DNA of 64,000 nucleotides from Arenimonas sp049195245 (GTDB lineage Bacteria > Pseudomonadota > Gammaproteobacteria > Xanthomonadales > Xanthomonadaceae). The stretch is taken from the NCBI RefSeq assembly GCF_049195245.1, contig NZ_JBMIRR010000027.1, positions 1 to 64,000 on the forward strand, written 5' to 3'. The number at the start of each line of letters is the position of its first letter. The first letter of the stretch is position 1. The notes under the pieces were generated by a model. That model had not been told where the DNA came from. It saw nothing but the letters and a program-made list of their open reading frames with translations, and did not search any database. Shown here piece after piece: positions 33,628-42,096 of this stretch. The translations under genes were made by a program, and so were the position numbers.

Positions 33628-34218
33628 TCAGCCGACGCTGCGGTCGGCGGCGGACGTACCCGGGCGCAGCACGGCCAGCATGGCCAGGTGCACCACGGTG
33701 GCGAGCGCGACGTACATGCCGGTGGTGCGCAGGTAGGGCAGGAACCAGTCGGCGTAGTTCTTGGCCCAGCCGGCCAGGGTGGGATCGGCCACGCTGTTGC
33801 TCAGCCAGTAGAAACCGCCCTGGGCGAACAGGTGGCAGGCCGCGACGCTGGCCACCACGGCCAGCACCAGCAGCGCGAGCGCGTTGGCAGTGGGCTCGGG
33901 GGCGTAGCGGCGCAGCAGGCTGCCGCCGGCCCACAGGCTGAAGTGCGCGGGCAGCAGGAACCAGTAGCCCGGCGAGACGCAGTAGTGGGTCCAGAAATTC
34001 TGGCCGGTGGCCGAGATGACCAGGTAGTCGACGGCCACGGCGATCGCCATCAGCGCCGGGAAGGCCCAGCGCACGCTGCCGCGCAGCTGGTAGCCGGCGA
34101 TGAAGAACACCGCCCACGAGGCATCGGGCACGCTGCCGAAATGATTGAACCGGGTGGCCGCCATGACGAGGGCGAGCACCGAGAACAGGGCCAGGCGCGA
34201 GCGGAGGGAGAGGGGCAT
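33628..34218 (-). CDS. Multispanning membrane protein, DUF6580-like, possible uptake component
   Basis: 196 aa, five to six hydrophobic segments (about 8-24, 34-50, 53-70, 82-98, 113-135 and 160-186). The pattern ATRFNHFGSVPDASWAVFFIAGYQL at the N-terminus matches what I recall of the DUF6580 putative transport family, which resembles substrate-binding (S) components of ECF transporters. It directly precedes the PduO-type cobalamin adenosyltransferase gene with an 8-bp gap, which makes a vitamin B12/corrinoid uptake role a reasonable but unproven inference. No cobalamin riboswitch fits in the 100-bp upstream gap. Confidence 0.72.
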   Translation of the reverse strand: MPLSLRSRLALFSVLALVMAATRFNHFGSVPDASWAVFFIAGYQLRGSVRWAFPALMAIAVAVDYLVISATGQNFWTHYCVSPGYWFLLPAHFSLWAGGSLLRRYAPEPTANALALLVLAVVASVAACHLFAQGGFYWLSNSVADPTLAGWAKNYADWFLPYLRTTGMYVALATVVHLAMLAVLRPGTSAADRSVG

Positions 34219-34306
34219 GGGCGAGGGGCTTCCGGAGGTCAGGCCGGCATTTTAACGGAACTGCGGGGCCAGCGGGCCATCACGACGGGCGGCATGGCGG
34301 GCCGGG

Positions 34307-34312
34307 TATCAT
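34307..34312 (+). promoter_or_regulatory. -10 box of ubiH, probably leaderless
   Basis: TATCAT ends 6 nt before the ubiH ATG at 34319, the same spacing seen at nudE, so the transcript would begin at the start codon. No ribosome binding site can be present. Confidence 0.55.
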
Positions 34313-34318
34313 CCGGCC

Positions 34319-35530
34319 ATGGCGCATCAAGACGACTTCGACCACGACATCCTGATCCTGGGCGGTGGCCTGGTGGGCAGCGCGCTGGCCTGTGCACTGC
34401 ATGGCCGCGGCTGGCGCGTGAGCCAGGTGGAAGCCAGCCTGCCGCAGGACGGCGCGCCCGGCTTCGACGAGCGCAAGCTCGCCCTGGCCCTGGCCAGCCT
34501 GAATGCGCTGCAGGCGCTGGACGTGCTGCCGCGGCTGGCGACGCCGCCCGCCCCGATCCGCCGGGTGCAGGTGAGTCGCGTGGGCGACTTCGGCAGCGTG
34601 CGGCTGGAGGCCAGCGACCACGGCCGCGAGCAGTTCGGTGGCGTCGTGCTGGCGCGAGAACTGGGCCAGGCGCTGGAATCCCGGCTGCGTGACTGCGACG
34701 GCCTGGTGCGACACCGGCCGGCGCGGGTGACCGCGGTCCATCCCGGTGCCGAAGGGCCCGAGGTGCAGCTGGACGGCGAGGCCGGCGCACGACGCCTGCG
34801 CACGCGCCTGCTAGTGGCCGCCGACGGCACCCGGTCGCTCGTGCGCGCGGCGCACGGCATCGGCGTGCGCGAACATGACTACGGCCAGACGCTGCTGGTC
34901 TGCAGCCTGGCCACCGACCAGGCCCCCGATGGCACGGCCTACGAACGATTCAGCGCGCAGGGGCCGGTGGCCCTGCTGCCGATGGCTGGCGGTCACTACG
35001 GCGCCATCTGCGCCGTCGCGCGCGAGGAGGCGGCGCAGGTGCTGGCGCTGTCGGATGCCGACTATGCGGCCTATTTCCAGCAGCGCTTCGGCTGGCGTGC
35101 AGGCCGCGTGCGCCGGGTCGGTGCGCGTTCCGGCTATCCGCTGGTGCAGGTGGTGGCCGAGCGCCTGACCGCGCCGCGCTGCGTGCTGGTGGGCAATGCG
35201 GCGCAGACCCTGCATCCGATCGGAGCGCAGGGCTTCAACCTCGGGCTGCGCGACGCGCTGACGCTCGCCGAGACACTTTCGGGCGCGGACCCGGGGCAGC
35301 CGGCGCTGCTTGCGGCCTACGCGCAGGCACGCAGCGAAGATCGCGCGCAGACGCTGGCCTTCAGCGACGGACTGGCGCGCGCGACGGCCAACGCTTCGTT
35401 CCCGATGCACGTGCTGCGTTCGATGGGGCTGCTGGCGCTGGGACAGGTGCCCGGCCTGGCCGATCCGCTGGTGGCGGGCGCGATGGGATTCCGGGGCCGC
35501 GTGCCGGCCCTGTCGCGGGGTGGCGCATGA
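34319..35530 (+). CDS. ubiH: UbiH-type FAD-dependent ubiquinone hydroxylase
   Basis: 403 aa. Class A flavoprotein monooxygenase of ubiquinone synthesis (ring C-6 hydroxylation in E. coli UbiH). FAD-binding Rossmann motif ILGGGLVGSALACAL, the DG motif region LLVAADGTRSLVRAAHGI, and the second FAD motif VLVGNAAQTLHPIGAQGFNLGLRDALTL, where GNAAQ replaces the commoner GDAAH as in UbiH. ATGA overlap with the next gene. UbiH/UbiI paralogues side by side match the E. coli ubiH-ubiI arrangement. Confidence 0.9.
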   Translation: MAHQDDFDHDILILGGGLVGSALACALHGRGWRVSQVEASLPQDGAPGFDERKLALALASLNALQALDVLPRLATPPAPIRRVQVSRVGDFGSVRLEASDHGREQFGGVVLARELGQALESRLRDCDGLVRHRPARVTAVHPGAEGPEVQLDGEAGARRLRTRLLVAADGTRSLVRAAHGIGVREHDYGQTLLVCSLATDQAPDGTAYERFSAQGPVALLPMAGGHYGAICAVAREEAAQVLALSDADYAAYFQQRFGWRAGRVRRVGARSGYPLVQVVAERLTAPRCVLVGNAAQTLHPIGAQGFNLGLRDALTLAETLSGADPGQPALLAAYAQARSEDRAQTLAFSDGLARATANASFPMHVLRSMGLLALGQVPGLADPLVAGAMGFRGRVPALSRGGA

Positions 35531-36708
35531 GCCGCCGTGATCCGTGGGACCTGGTGGTGGTTGGCGCCGGCGTGGTCGGCAGCGCGGCGGCGCTCGCCGC
35601 CGCGCGCGACGGCCTGCGGGTGGCGCTGGTGGAAGCGCATGCGCCCGAGGCGTGGACGCCCGCTTCGACGGACCTGCGCGTCTATGCGTTTGCGCCCGAC
35701 AGCGCCGCGCTGCTGCAGTCGCTCGATGCCTGGGACGCAGTGCGCGCCGCCCGCGCGCATCCCTATCGGCGCATGCGGGTATGGGATGCCGCCGGTGGCG
35801 CCGAACTCGACTTCGACGCGCAATCGCTCGGCCGCGACCATCTGGGCCACATCGTTGAACATGCGCTGCTGGTGGACCGTCTCTGGGCGGCCTGCGGGCG
35901 CGAGCCGGGGGTGCAGCGCTACTGTCCCGACAAGCTGGTGGCGCTGGAGCAGGACGACAACAGCGTCACGGCGGTGCTCGAGGGCGGACAGCGACTGCGG
36001 GCGCGGCTGCTGCTGGGCGCCGACGGCGCCGCCTCGCGGGTGCGTGAGCTGGCCGGGCTGGACGTGGACCGGCATGACTATGGCCAGCAGGGCTTGGTCG
36101 CCTACGTACAGACCGAACACCCGCATGAAGACACGGCCTGGCAGCGCTTCCTGCCGTCCGGGCCGCTGGCCTTCCTGCCCTGCGCCGATGGCCGCAGTTC
36201 GATCGTGTGGACGCAGCCCGAGGCCGAAGCGCGGCGGCGGTTGGCCCTGGAACCGGAAGCGTTCGAACGCGAGCTCACGCGCGCCTTCGATGCCCGCCTG
36301 GGTCAGGTGCGGCTGGCGTCGGCGCGCGTGGCATTCCCGCTACGGCGCCAGCTGGCGAAGGCTTACGTGGCCGGTCGCGTGGCCCTGCTCGGCGACGCCG
36401 CGCACGCGGTGCATCCGCTGGCGGGGCAGGGCGTGAACCTGGGGCTGCGCGACGTCGCGGCGCTGCGCGCGGAGCTGCAGCGTGCGTCCGCGCGCGGCGC
36501 CGACCTGGGTGCCGCACACCGGCTGGCGCGCTGGGAGCGCGGCCGCCGCAGCGACAACGCGCTGGCCGCGTACTCCTTCGAAGCGATCAACCGCGTCTTC
36601 AGCAACGATGCGATGTGGCCCACCCTGGTGCGCGGGCCGCTGCTCGGCCTGGCCGGCAGGGTCCCGGGCGTCGCCCGCCTGCTGCTGCGCCAAGCCTCCG
36701 GCCGCTAA
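35527..36708 (+). CDS. Second FAD-dependent ubiquinone hydroxylase (UbiI/UbiF family)
   Basis: 393 aa, paralogue of the preceding UbiH. Motifs: VVVGAGVVGSAAALAAARDGL (FAD), LLGADGAASRVRELAG (DG motif), and ALLGDAAHAVHPLAGQGVNLGLRDVAAL. It hydroxylates a polyprenyl-phenol intermediate. Position next to ubiH suggests UbiI (C-5), but UbiF or a broad-specificity UbiL/UbiM-like role cannot be excluded by eye. Start ATG 35527 overlaps the ubiH stop. Its stop is 5 bp before the tandem TACCAGGTATG repeats. Confidence 0.87.
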   Translation: MSRRDPWDLVVVGAGVVGSAAALAAARDGLRVALVEAHAPEAWTPASTDLRVYAFAPDSAALLQSLDAWDAVRAARAHPYRRMRVWDAAGGAELDFDAQSLGRDHLGHIVEHALLVDRLWAACGREPGVQRYCPDKLVALEQDDNSVTAVLEGGQRLRARLLLGADGAASRVRELAGLDVDRHDYGQQGLVAYVQTEHPHEDTAWQRFLPSGPLAFLPCADGRSSIVWTQPEAEARRRLALEPEAFERELTRAFDARLGQVRLASARVAFPLRRQLAKAYVAGRVALLGDAAHAVHPLAGQGVNLGLRDVAALRAELQRASARGADLGAAHRLARWERGRRSDNALAAYSFEAINRVFSNDAMWPTLVRGPLLGLAGRVPGVARLLLRQASGR

Positions 36709-36713
36709 CCCGA

Positions 36714-36778
36714 AAACATACCAGGTATGTTTATTCCGCGAGGCGGGAATTCATACCAGGTATGTTTATTCCGCGAGG
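36714..36778. repeat. Tandem/inverted TACCAGGTATG repeat locus (copy 3, divergent)
   Basis: A 27-bp direct repeat (CATACCAGGTATGTTTA then TTCCGCGAGG) occurs at 36717-36743 and 36752-36778. The core is itself a near-palindrome, AAACATACC-A-GGTATGTTT (36714-36732). Between copies, ATTCC...GGAAT allows a hairpin. The core TACCAGGTATGTTTA is shared with the outer arms of the palindromes at 17883 and 19512. A related CACACCCGGTACGAGG follows at 36785. It again lies between convergent genes. Confidence 0.88.
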
Positions 36779-36808
36779 AATGCACACACCCGGTACGAGG
36801 TCGCGGGT

Positions 36809-38311
36809 TCAGGCGGCTTCGGCGCGGGCGGCGCGGGGGCCGTGCAGCAGGGCCTGGCGGATGTGTTCGATCACCAGGTCCACTTCCTCGCTGGTGACCG
36901 CGAAGTGCGGGGTGAAGCGCAGCGAGTTGGTGCCGCCATGGATCACGCCGATGCCGCGCTCGCGCATGTATTCCTCGGTGGAGCCCACGCCGAAGCACTT
37001 GAACGAGGGGTCGAGCTCGCACGAGAACAGCAGGCCGGTGCCCTGAACCTGGGTGATCAGGCCGCCGCCGAGTTCGTCCTTGAGCCGGTTGATCTTGTCC
37101 ACGAACTCCCGGCCGCGCTCGCGGATGTTGGCGCGCAGTTCCGGCGTCAGCAGGCCCAGCACGGTGGCGGCGATGTCCAGCGCGCGCGGGTTGGCGGTCA
37201 TGGTGTTGCCGTACACGCCCTTGCGATACAGGCCCGCGGCGCGCTCGTTCACCGCCAGCACCGACAGCGGATACTGGCCGCCATTGAGCGCCTTGGAATA
37301 GGTCTCCATGTCCGGCGCCTCCAGGCCCTCGAAGCCCGGATAGTCCACCACCGACAGCACGCCGTGGGCGCGGATGCCGGCCTGGATGGAGTCCACCAGC
37401 AGCAGGGTGCCGTGCGCCTTCGTCAGCTCGCGCGCGACCGCATAGAACTCCGGCGGCACCGCGCGGCCCGGGTCGCCTTCGCCCATCACCGGCTCCAGGA
37501 ACATGGCCTCGAAGTACCAGCCATGGGCGTCGGCGTCGGCGAAGGCCTGGCGCAGCCCCTCGATCGAGTAGGGCTCGATGGTCACCAGCTGGTCGCTGTG
37601 GTGCTTGTAGCTGGCCAAGTGCTGCTGGTAGGCCTTGCGCGAAGAATCCGAGTACAGCGCCGGCAGTTCGGTGCGGCCGTGGAAGGCGCCCTTGACCGCG
37701 ATGCGCTTCACCCGCTTGCCCGCGTGGCGGCCACCGGCATCGGTGTGCAGCTTGGTATTGACGTCGGCGATGCGGCCGGCCAGCGACACCGACTCCGAGC
37801 CCGAGTTCAGGCACAGGAAACGGGCATACGGGCAACCGCCGCGGTTGTGGCCGATCTCGGCGCGCAGCGCGCGCACGATGCGCAGCTGCGACAGCGAAGG
37901 CGTCATGACGTTGGCCATGACCTGCGGGCGGGCCATGGTCTCGAGCACGGCCTGCGGCGTGTGGCCGAAGCCGATCATTCCGTAGCCACCGGAGTCGTGC
38001 ACCACGGCGCCCTTGAGCGTCACCACCCAGGGACCGCGCGCCGCGAGGGCGACGTAGGGATTCACCGCGTCCTCGGGATAGAAATTGACGAAGCCGCCCT
38101 GCACGGCGTCGATCTGCGCCTGCTCGTCGAGCTCCAGCAAGTCGCTGAACTCGGCTCGGATGGCTTCGTACTGGGTCGCCGCAGCCTGCACTGCCTGCGC
38201 CAGCTCGGGGAAGCGCGCGGCCAGGCGCAGCACGGTGGCGTCGTCCAGACCGGCGGTGCGGACGGTCCCGGCATGGCTGCGCAGGGGCTTGAGGGTCTCG
38301 ATCAGATTCAT
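36809..38311 (-). CDS. Class III PLP-dependent aminotransferase
   Basis: 500 aa. Fold-type I, class III (ornithine/acetylornithine/lysine aminotransferase-like), longer than typical ArgD by an extra N-terminal region of about 70 residues. Visible: LCLNSGSESVSLAGRIADV (PLP phosphate region), KGAFHGRTELPALYS, AMFLEPVMGEGD, LLVDSIQAGIRAHG, the Schiff-base Lys in METYSKALNGGQYPLSVLAV, YGNTMTANPRALDIAATVL, and the C-terminal GGTNSLRFTPHFAVTSEEVD. Substrate unassigned; lysine- or ornithine-type amino acids are likely. A hairpin followed by a U-rich stretch lies in the 5' leader (38337-38355), a possible attenuator. Confidence 0.88.
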   Translation of the reverse strand: MNLIETLKPLRSHAGTVRTAGLDDATVLRLAARFPELAQAVQAAATQYEAIRAEFSDLLELDEQAQIDAVQGGFVNFYPEDAVNPYVALAARGPWVVTLKGAVVHDSGGYGMIGFGHTPQAVLETMARPQVMANVMTPSLSQLRIVRALRAEIGHNRGGCPYARFLCLNSGSESVSLAGRIADVNTKLHTDAGGRHAGKRVKRIAVKGAFHGRTELPALYSDSSRKAYQQHLASYKHHSDQLVTIEPYSIEGLRQAFADADAHGWYFEAMFLEPVMGEGDPGRAVPPEFYAVARELTKAHGTLLLVDSIQAGIRAHGVLSVVDYPGFEGLEAPDMETYSKALNGGQYPLSVLAVNERAAGLYRKGVYGNTMTANPRALDIAATVLGLLTPELRANIRERGREFVDKINRLKDELGGGLITQVQGTGLLFSCELDPSFKCFGVGSTEEYMRERGIGVIHGGTNSLRFTPHFAVTSEEVDLVIEHIRQALLHGPRAARAEAA

Positions 38312-38336
38312 GGCGCTCTCCCGGCCCAAACAAGAA

Positions 38337-38355
38337 CGCGAGGAAGGTCCTCGCG
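38337..38355 (-). terminator. Terminator-like hairpin in the 5' leader of the aminotransferase gene
   Basis: On the minus strand an 8-bp stem CGCGAGGA / TCCTCGCG with a 3-nt loop is followed directly by TTCTTGTTT, 25 nt before the ATG at 38311. Upstream on the same strand is an A/T-rich GTATTTGATTTTC that could be the promoter. Position and U-rich tail suggest transcription attenuation. Confidence 0.45.
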
Positions 38356-38451
38356 CGTTGGGTCTTGCGTTGAAAATCAAATACTTGGCCGCGATGTTAC
38401 CACCGCGCCCATGGCCGCGTAACCCCCATCCGTTTGAATCCCGGGCGCCCC

Positions 38452-38467
38452 GGTGACAGCTGTCACC
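38452..38467. promoter_or_regulatory. 16-bp perfect palindrome, candidate operator of the ABC operon
   Basis: GGTGACAGCTGTCACC, a perfect palindrome lying 76 bp upstream of the ABC ATPase start codon in the 231-bp gap shared with the divergent aminotransferase gene. The operon ends with its own NarL-type regulator, which makes it the first candidate to bind here; this is inference. Confidence 0.55.
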
Positions 38468-38542
38468 CGCGATGGCTGACGGCCTCCACTGGGGCGGCCT
38501 GTGCCCGCCGGCAAGACTGGCGCCACAACCTGGAGGTGCGCG

Positions 38543-39466
38543 ATGTCCCAGCTGTCCCCAAGCCCGATGCCCCTGGCCGCCCTGCGCGGCGCGGTCAAGC
38601 GCTACGGCGCGATCACCGCGCTCGATGGCGTGGACCTGCAGGTGCACGCCGGTGAAGTGCTGGCCGTACTGGGCGCCAACGGTGCCGGCAAGACCACGGC
38701 GCTGGGCCTGCTGACGGGCCGCCTGGGCCCCGATGCCGGCACGGCCGAACTGTTCGGCGGCGACCCGCGCGACGCGGCGATGCGCCGCGGCATCGGCGTG
38801 ATGCTGCAGGAGGGCTCGCTGGGCGACACGATCCGCGTCGCCGAGCACGTTCGCCTGTTCTCCAGCTACTACGCCCGGCCGCGGCCGGTGGCCGAAACCC
38901 TGGCCCTGGCCTGCCTCACCGACCTGGCCCGCCGGCCCTACGCCGATCTGTCCGGCGGCCAGCAGCGGCGCGTGCAGTTCGCGCTGGCGATCTGCGGCCG
39001 TGCGCCCCTGCTGTTCGTGGACGAACCCACGGTGGGCCTGGACGTGGAATCGCGCCGCGCCTTCTGGGACGTGATCCGCCAGCTGCGCACCGAAGGCACC
39101 GGCATCGTGCTCACCACGCATTACCTGGAGGAGGCCGATGCCCTGGCCGACCGCGTGGTGCTGATGGCCGGTGGCCGCGTGTTGGCCCAGGACACGCCGG
39201 CCGGCATCAAGGCCCGCGCCGCCGGCAAGCGCGTGCGTGCCCGCAGCACGCTCGGCCTGGCCCAGGTGCAAGCCTGGCCGGAAGTGGCCAGTGCCGAGGC
39301 CAGCGATGGCCACCTGCAGGTGCTGAGCAGCGACGTGGAAGCCCTGCTGCGCCGCTGGCTGCAGGCCGACACCGGCCTGTCCGACCTGGAAGTGCGCCCG
39401 CTGAGCCTGGAAGACGCCTTCCTTTCCCTGACCGCGGCCCCGGCCGCCCCCGAGGTGACCCGATGA
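38543..39466 (+). CDS. ABC-2 type exporter ATP-binding protein
   Basis: 307 aa. DrrA/CcmA-like ATPase: Walker A GANGAGKTTALG, Q-loop VMLQEGSLGDTI, signature LSGGQQRRVQFA, Walker B LLFVDEPTVGLDVESR, switch His in LTTHYLEEADALAD. The roughly 80-residue C-terminal extension is typical of drug/lipid/peptide exporters. ATG 38543 is chosen over an upstream in-frame ATG (38501) because it follows TGGAGGTG at proper spacing. Five-gene operon: ATPase, permease, amidohydrolase, kinase, regulator. Confidence 0.93.
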   Translation: MSQLSPSPMPLAALRGAVKRYGAITALDGVDLQVHAGEVLAVLGANGAGKTTALGLLTGRLGPDAGTAELFGGDPRDAAMRRGIGVMLQEGSLGDTIRVAEHVRLFSSYYARPRPVAETLALACLTDLARRPYADLSGGQQRRVQFALAICGRAPLLFVDEPTVGLDVESRRAFWDVIRQLRTEGTGIVLTTHYLEEADALADRVVLMAGGRVLAQDTPAGIKARAAGKRVRARSTLGLAQVQAWPEVASAEASDGHLQVLSSDVEALLRRWLQADTGLSDLEVRPLSLEDAFLSLTAAPAAPEVTR

Positions 39467-40245
39467 ACCCGTCCCTGCATCCCGTGCTCGCCGGCCTGGG
39501 CCGGCCCTCGTCGCTGCGCATCCACGCGCTGGAAGCCTGGTTCGAATTCCTGCGCGTGCTGCGCACGCCTGCCTTCGCGGTCCCTACGCTGACCTTCCCG
39601 CTGGTCTTCTACGTGGTGTTCGCCCTGCTGGTGCCGGGCCAGTGGGGCAGCCTGGACAAGGCGGCCTACCTGTTCGCCACCTACTGCGCCTTCGGTGTCA
39701 TCGGCCCGGCACTGTTCGGCTTCGGCGTCGGCCTGGCGATCGAACGCGAGCAGGGCTGGCTCGACCTAAAGCGCGTGTCGCCAATGCCGACCAGCGCCTA
39801 CTTCCTGGCCAAGATCGCGATGAGCCTGGCCTTCGCGATGGCGGTGGTGGGGCTGCTGACGATCGCGGCGGTGGGTTTCGGCGGCGTGGACATCAGCCTG
39901 GTCACCTGGCTCAAGCTGGCCGCCACGCTGGTACTCGGTACGCTGCCCTTTTGCGCGATCGGCCTGTGGATCGGCGCGCTGGTGAAGGGCCAGGCGGCGG
40001 TCGCGGTGGTGAACCTGGTGTACCTGCCGATGGCGCTGCTGTCGGGCCTGTGGATTCCGCTGTTCGTGTTTCCCGCCGTGATGCAGAAGTTGGCCGTGCT
40101 GTGGCCGGCCTGGCACCTGGGACAGATGACTCTGGGCATCGTCGGCCAGGCCGAGGGTGTGCGTTACGGCCTGCATGCCGCGGTGCTGGCGGTGATGACC
40201 CTGCTGTTCCTGTCCCTGGCCGCGCTGCGGCTGCGCAAGGCCTGA
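39463..40245 (+). CDS. ABC-2 type exporter permease
   Basis: 260 aa, six hydrophobic segments (about 38-58, 68-92, 115-140, 145-170, 175-200 and 232-252). The ABC2_membrane pattern includes WLDLKRVSPMPTSAYFLAKI and VNLVYLPMALLSGLWIPLFVFP. ATGA overlap with its ATPase. Exported compound unknown. Together with the downstream two-component system this resembles antibiotic- or lipid-sensing exporter modules of the LiaFSR/DesKR type. Confidence 0.92.
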   Translation: MNPSLHPVLAGLGRPSSLRIHALEAWFEFLRVLRTPAFAVPTLTFPLVFYVVFALLVPGQWGSLDKAAYLFATYCAFGVIGPALFGFGVGLAIEREQGWLDLKRVSPMPTSAYFLAKIAMSLAFAMAVVGLLTIAAVGFGGVDISLVTWLKLAATLVLGTLPFCAIGLWIGALVKGQAAVAVVNLVYLPMALLSGLWIPLFVFPAVMQKLAVLWPAWHLGQMTLGIVGQAEGVRYGLHAAVLAVMTLLFLSLAALRLRKA

Positions 40246-40252
40246 GGTGGCC

Positions 40253-42070
40253 ATGAAACTGATCAAGCTCACGGTGGTGGCCAGCGCGCTCGCGCTGGGG
40301 GGATTGTTCTGGGCCTTCCAGGCGCCGGCGCCGGTGCAAGGGTCCGCTCCGGCCGAAGCCGGTGCGAGCGAGTTCGTCGTACGCGACGTGCGCGTGTTCG
40401 ACGGCGAGGCCTTCATCGATCGCAGCCACGTGCACGTGCGAGACGGCCTGATCCACGCCGTGGGCCCCGATATCGCGATTCCGGACGGCGTGGCGATCGT
40501 CGAGGGTCGCGGGCGCACGCTGTTGCCTGGCCTGATCGATGCCCATGTGCACACCTGGGGCGAGGCCCGCGCCGACGCGCTGCGCTTCGGCGTCACCTCG
40601 CAGATCGACATGTTCAGCGACCCGGCGCAGTTGCCCGAGGCGCGCCGCCAGCGCGCTTCGCTCGACGCGACGGCGCAGGCCGACCTGTGGTCGGCGGGGC
40701 TGCTGGCCACCGCCGACGGTGGCCATGGCACGCAGTTCGGCGTGACGGTGCCGACGCTGGCCGCGCCTGCCGACGCCTCGGGCTGGGTCGCCGACCGCCA
40801 GGCCGAAGGTTCGGATTTCATCAAGATCGTGCGCGAGGATCTGCAGGTTTACGACAGCAGCCGCACGCTGCCCAGCCTGGATGCCGACACTGCCGCCGCA
40901 GTGATCGCCGCGGCCCACGAACGCGGTCTTCGCGCCGTGGTTCACGCTTCGGCGCAGGAGGCTGCGCGCGAATCGGTGCGCGACGGCGCCGACGGGCTGG
41001 TGCACGTATTCCAGGACGCGCCCGCGGATGCGGCGTTCGTCTCGCTGGCGCGGGACAAGGGCGCGTTCGTGGTGCCCACGCTGAGCGTGGTCGCGTCCAT
41101 CGCCGGACGCCACAGTGCGCTGGCGCAGGATCCGGCGCTGTTGCCCTTCCTGTCGCCCGGGCAGCGGCAGACGCTGTCGGCCCGCATGGCGTTCGGCGAG
41201 GGCAATCCGGCCCTGCTGGACAACGCGCTGGAATCCGTCCGTCGCCTGCACGCCGCGGGCGTGCGCGTGCTGGCCGGCACCGATGCGCCCAACCCCGGCA
41301 CGGCGCACGGCGTGTCCATGCACGACGAACTCACCTGGCTGGCGCAGGCCGGGCTGACGCCTGCCGCCGCGCTGGCTGCAGCCACCTCCGGTCCGGCCGA
41401 TGCCTTCGGCCTGGCGGATCGTGGCCGCATCCGCGCAGGCCTGCGCGCCGACCTGGTGCTGGTGGAGGGCGATCCTTCCACCGACCTGAGCCGCACGCGC
41501 GCCATCGCAACGATCTGGAAAAACGGCCGCGAAGTGGACCGCCGCTACAAGACCGCCGACGTGCCCGTCATCGCGGCCGGACCGGTCAGCCACTTCGACG
41601 GCGCGACCCTGGACAGCCGGCTCGGCAGCGGCTGGTCCGCCACCAGCGACCGCATGGCCGGCGGACAGTCCGAGGCCGGCGTGGCGCGTGTTGCCGGTGG
41701 CGCCGAGGGCAGCGAAGGCGCGCTGCGCGTGCAGGGCCAGGTCCGGCCGGGCGCGGCGCAGCGCTGGGCGGGGGCCTTCTTCAATCCCGGCGACCAGATG
41801 ATGCAGGCGGTGGATGCCCGCGCGGTATCGTCGCTGGTGATGCACGTCCGCGGCGATGGCCGCCGCCTCAGCGTGCTGGTGTTCTCGGGCGGGCAGGGCA
41901 CGCCGCCCGCCGCGCGCAGCATCGAAACCACGGGGGAGTGGGCCCGGGTGGAGCTGCCGCTGGCGGAGTTCACCGGCGTGGATGCGGGCCAGCTGCGCGC
42001 CATCGCCATCACCACGGGCGAGCCCGAAGGCGCGTTCTGGTTTGAACTCGACGGCGTCGAAATCCGCTAA
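40253..42070 (+). CDS. Membrane-anchored/secreted amidohydrolase with C-terminal CIA30-like domain
   Basis: 605 aa. An N-terminal hydrophobic segment (LIKLTVVASALALGGLFWAFQAP) suggests export with cleavage or anchoring. The metal-dependent amidohydrolase domain (about 40-440) has LLPGLIDAHVHTWGEA (HxH), IKIVREDL (Lys ligand), VVHASAQE, and LAGTDAPNPGTAHG (Asp ligand). A PVIAAGPVSHFDG linker leads to a beta-sandwich C-terminal domain (about 455-605) resembling the CIA30 family, with WAGAFFNPGD, SLVMHVRGDGRRL, and WARVELPLAEF. ATG 40253 is preferred to a GTG two codons upstream. It sits between an ABC exporter and its two-component system, suggesting hydrolysis of an extracytoplasmic amide or peptide linked to the transporter. 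Confidence 0.86.
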   Translation: MKLIKLTVVASALALGGLFWAFQAPAPVQGSAPAEAGASEFVVRDVRVFDGEAFIDRSHVHVRDGLIHAVGPDIAIPDGVAIVEGRGRTLLPGLIDAHVHTWGEARADALRFGVTSQIDMFSDPAQLPEARRQRASLDATAQADLWSAGLLATADGGHGTQFGVTVPTLAAPADASGWVADRQAEGSDFIKIVREDLQVYDSSRTLPSLDADTAAAVIAAAHERGLRAVVHASAQEAARESVRDGADGLVHVFQDAPADAAFVSLARDKGAFVVPTLSVVASIAGRHSALAQDPALLPFLSPGQRQTLSARMAFGEGNPALLDNALESVRRLHAAGVRVLAGTDAPNPGTAHGVSMHDELTWLAQAGLTPAAALAAATSGPADAFGLADRGRIRAGLRADLVLVEGDPSTDLSRTRAIATIWKNGREVDRRYKTADVPVIAAGPVSHFDGATLDSRLGSGWSATSDRMAGGQSEAGVARVAGGAEGSEGALRVQGQVRPGAAQRWAGAFFNPGDQMMQAVDARAVSSLVMHVRGDGRRLSVLVFSGGQGTPPAARSIETTGEWARVELPLAEFTGVDAGQLRAIAITTGEPEGAFWFELDGVEIR

Positions 42071-42096
42071 GGTCTGCCCACCCACGGAGCCCTCCC

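Noticed and set aside
34219..34318. Cobalamin riboswitch upstream of the adenosyltransferase group
   Set aside because: The gap is only 100 bp and lacks a B12-box-like sequence.
38428..38445. GTTTGAATCCCGGG resembling a tRNA T-loop
   Set aside because: No acceptor, anticodon or D arm can be built around it; it lies in the promoter region of the ABC operon.
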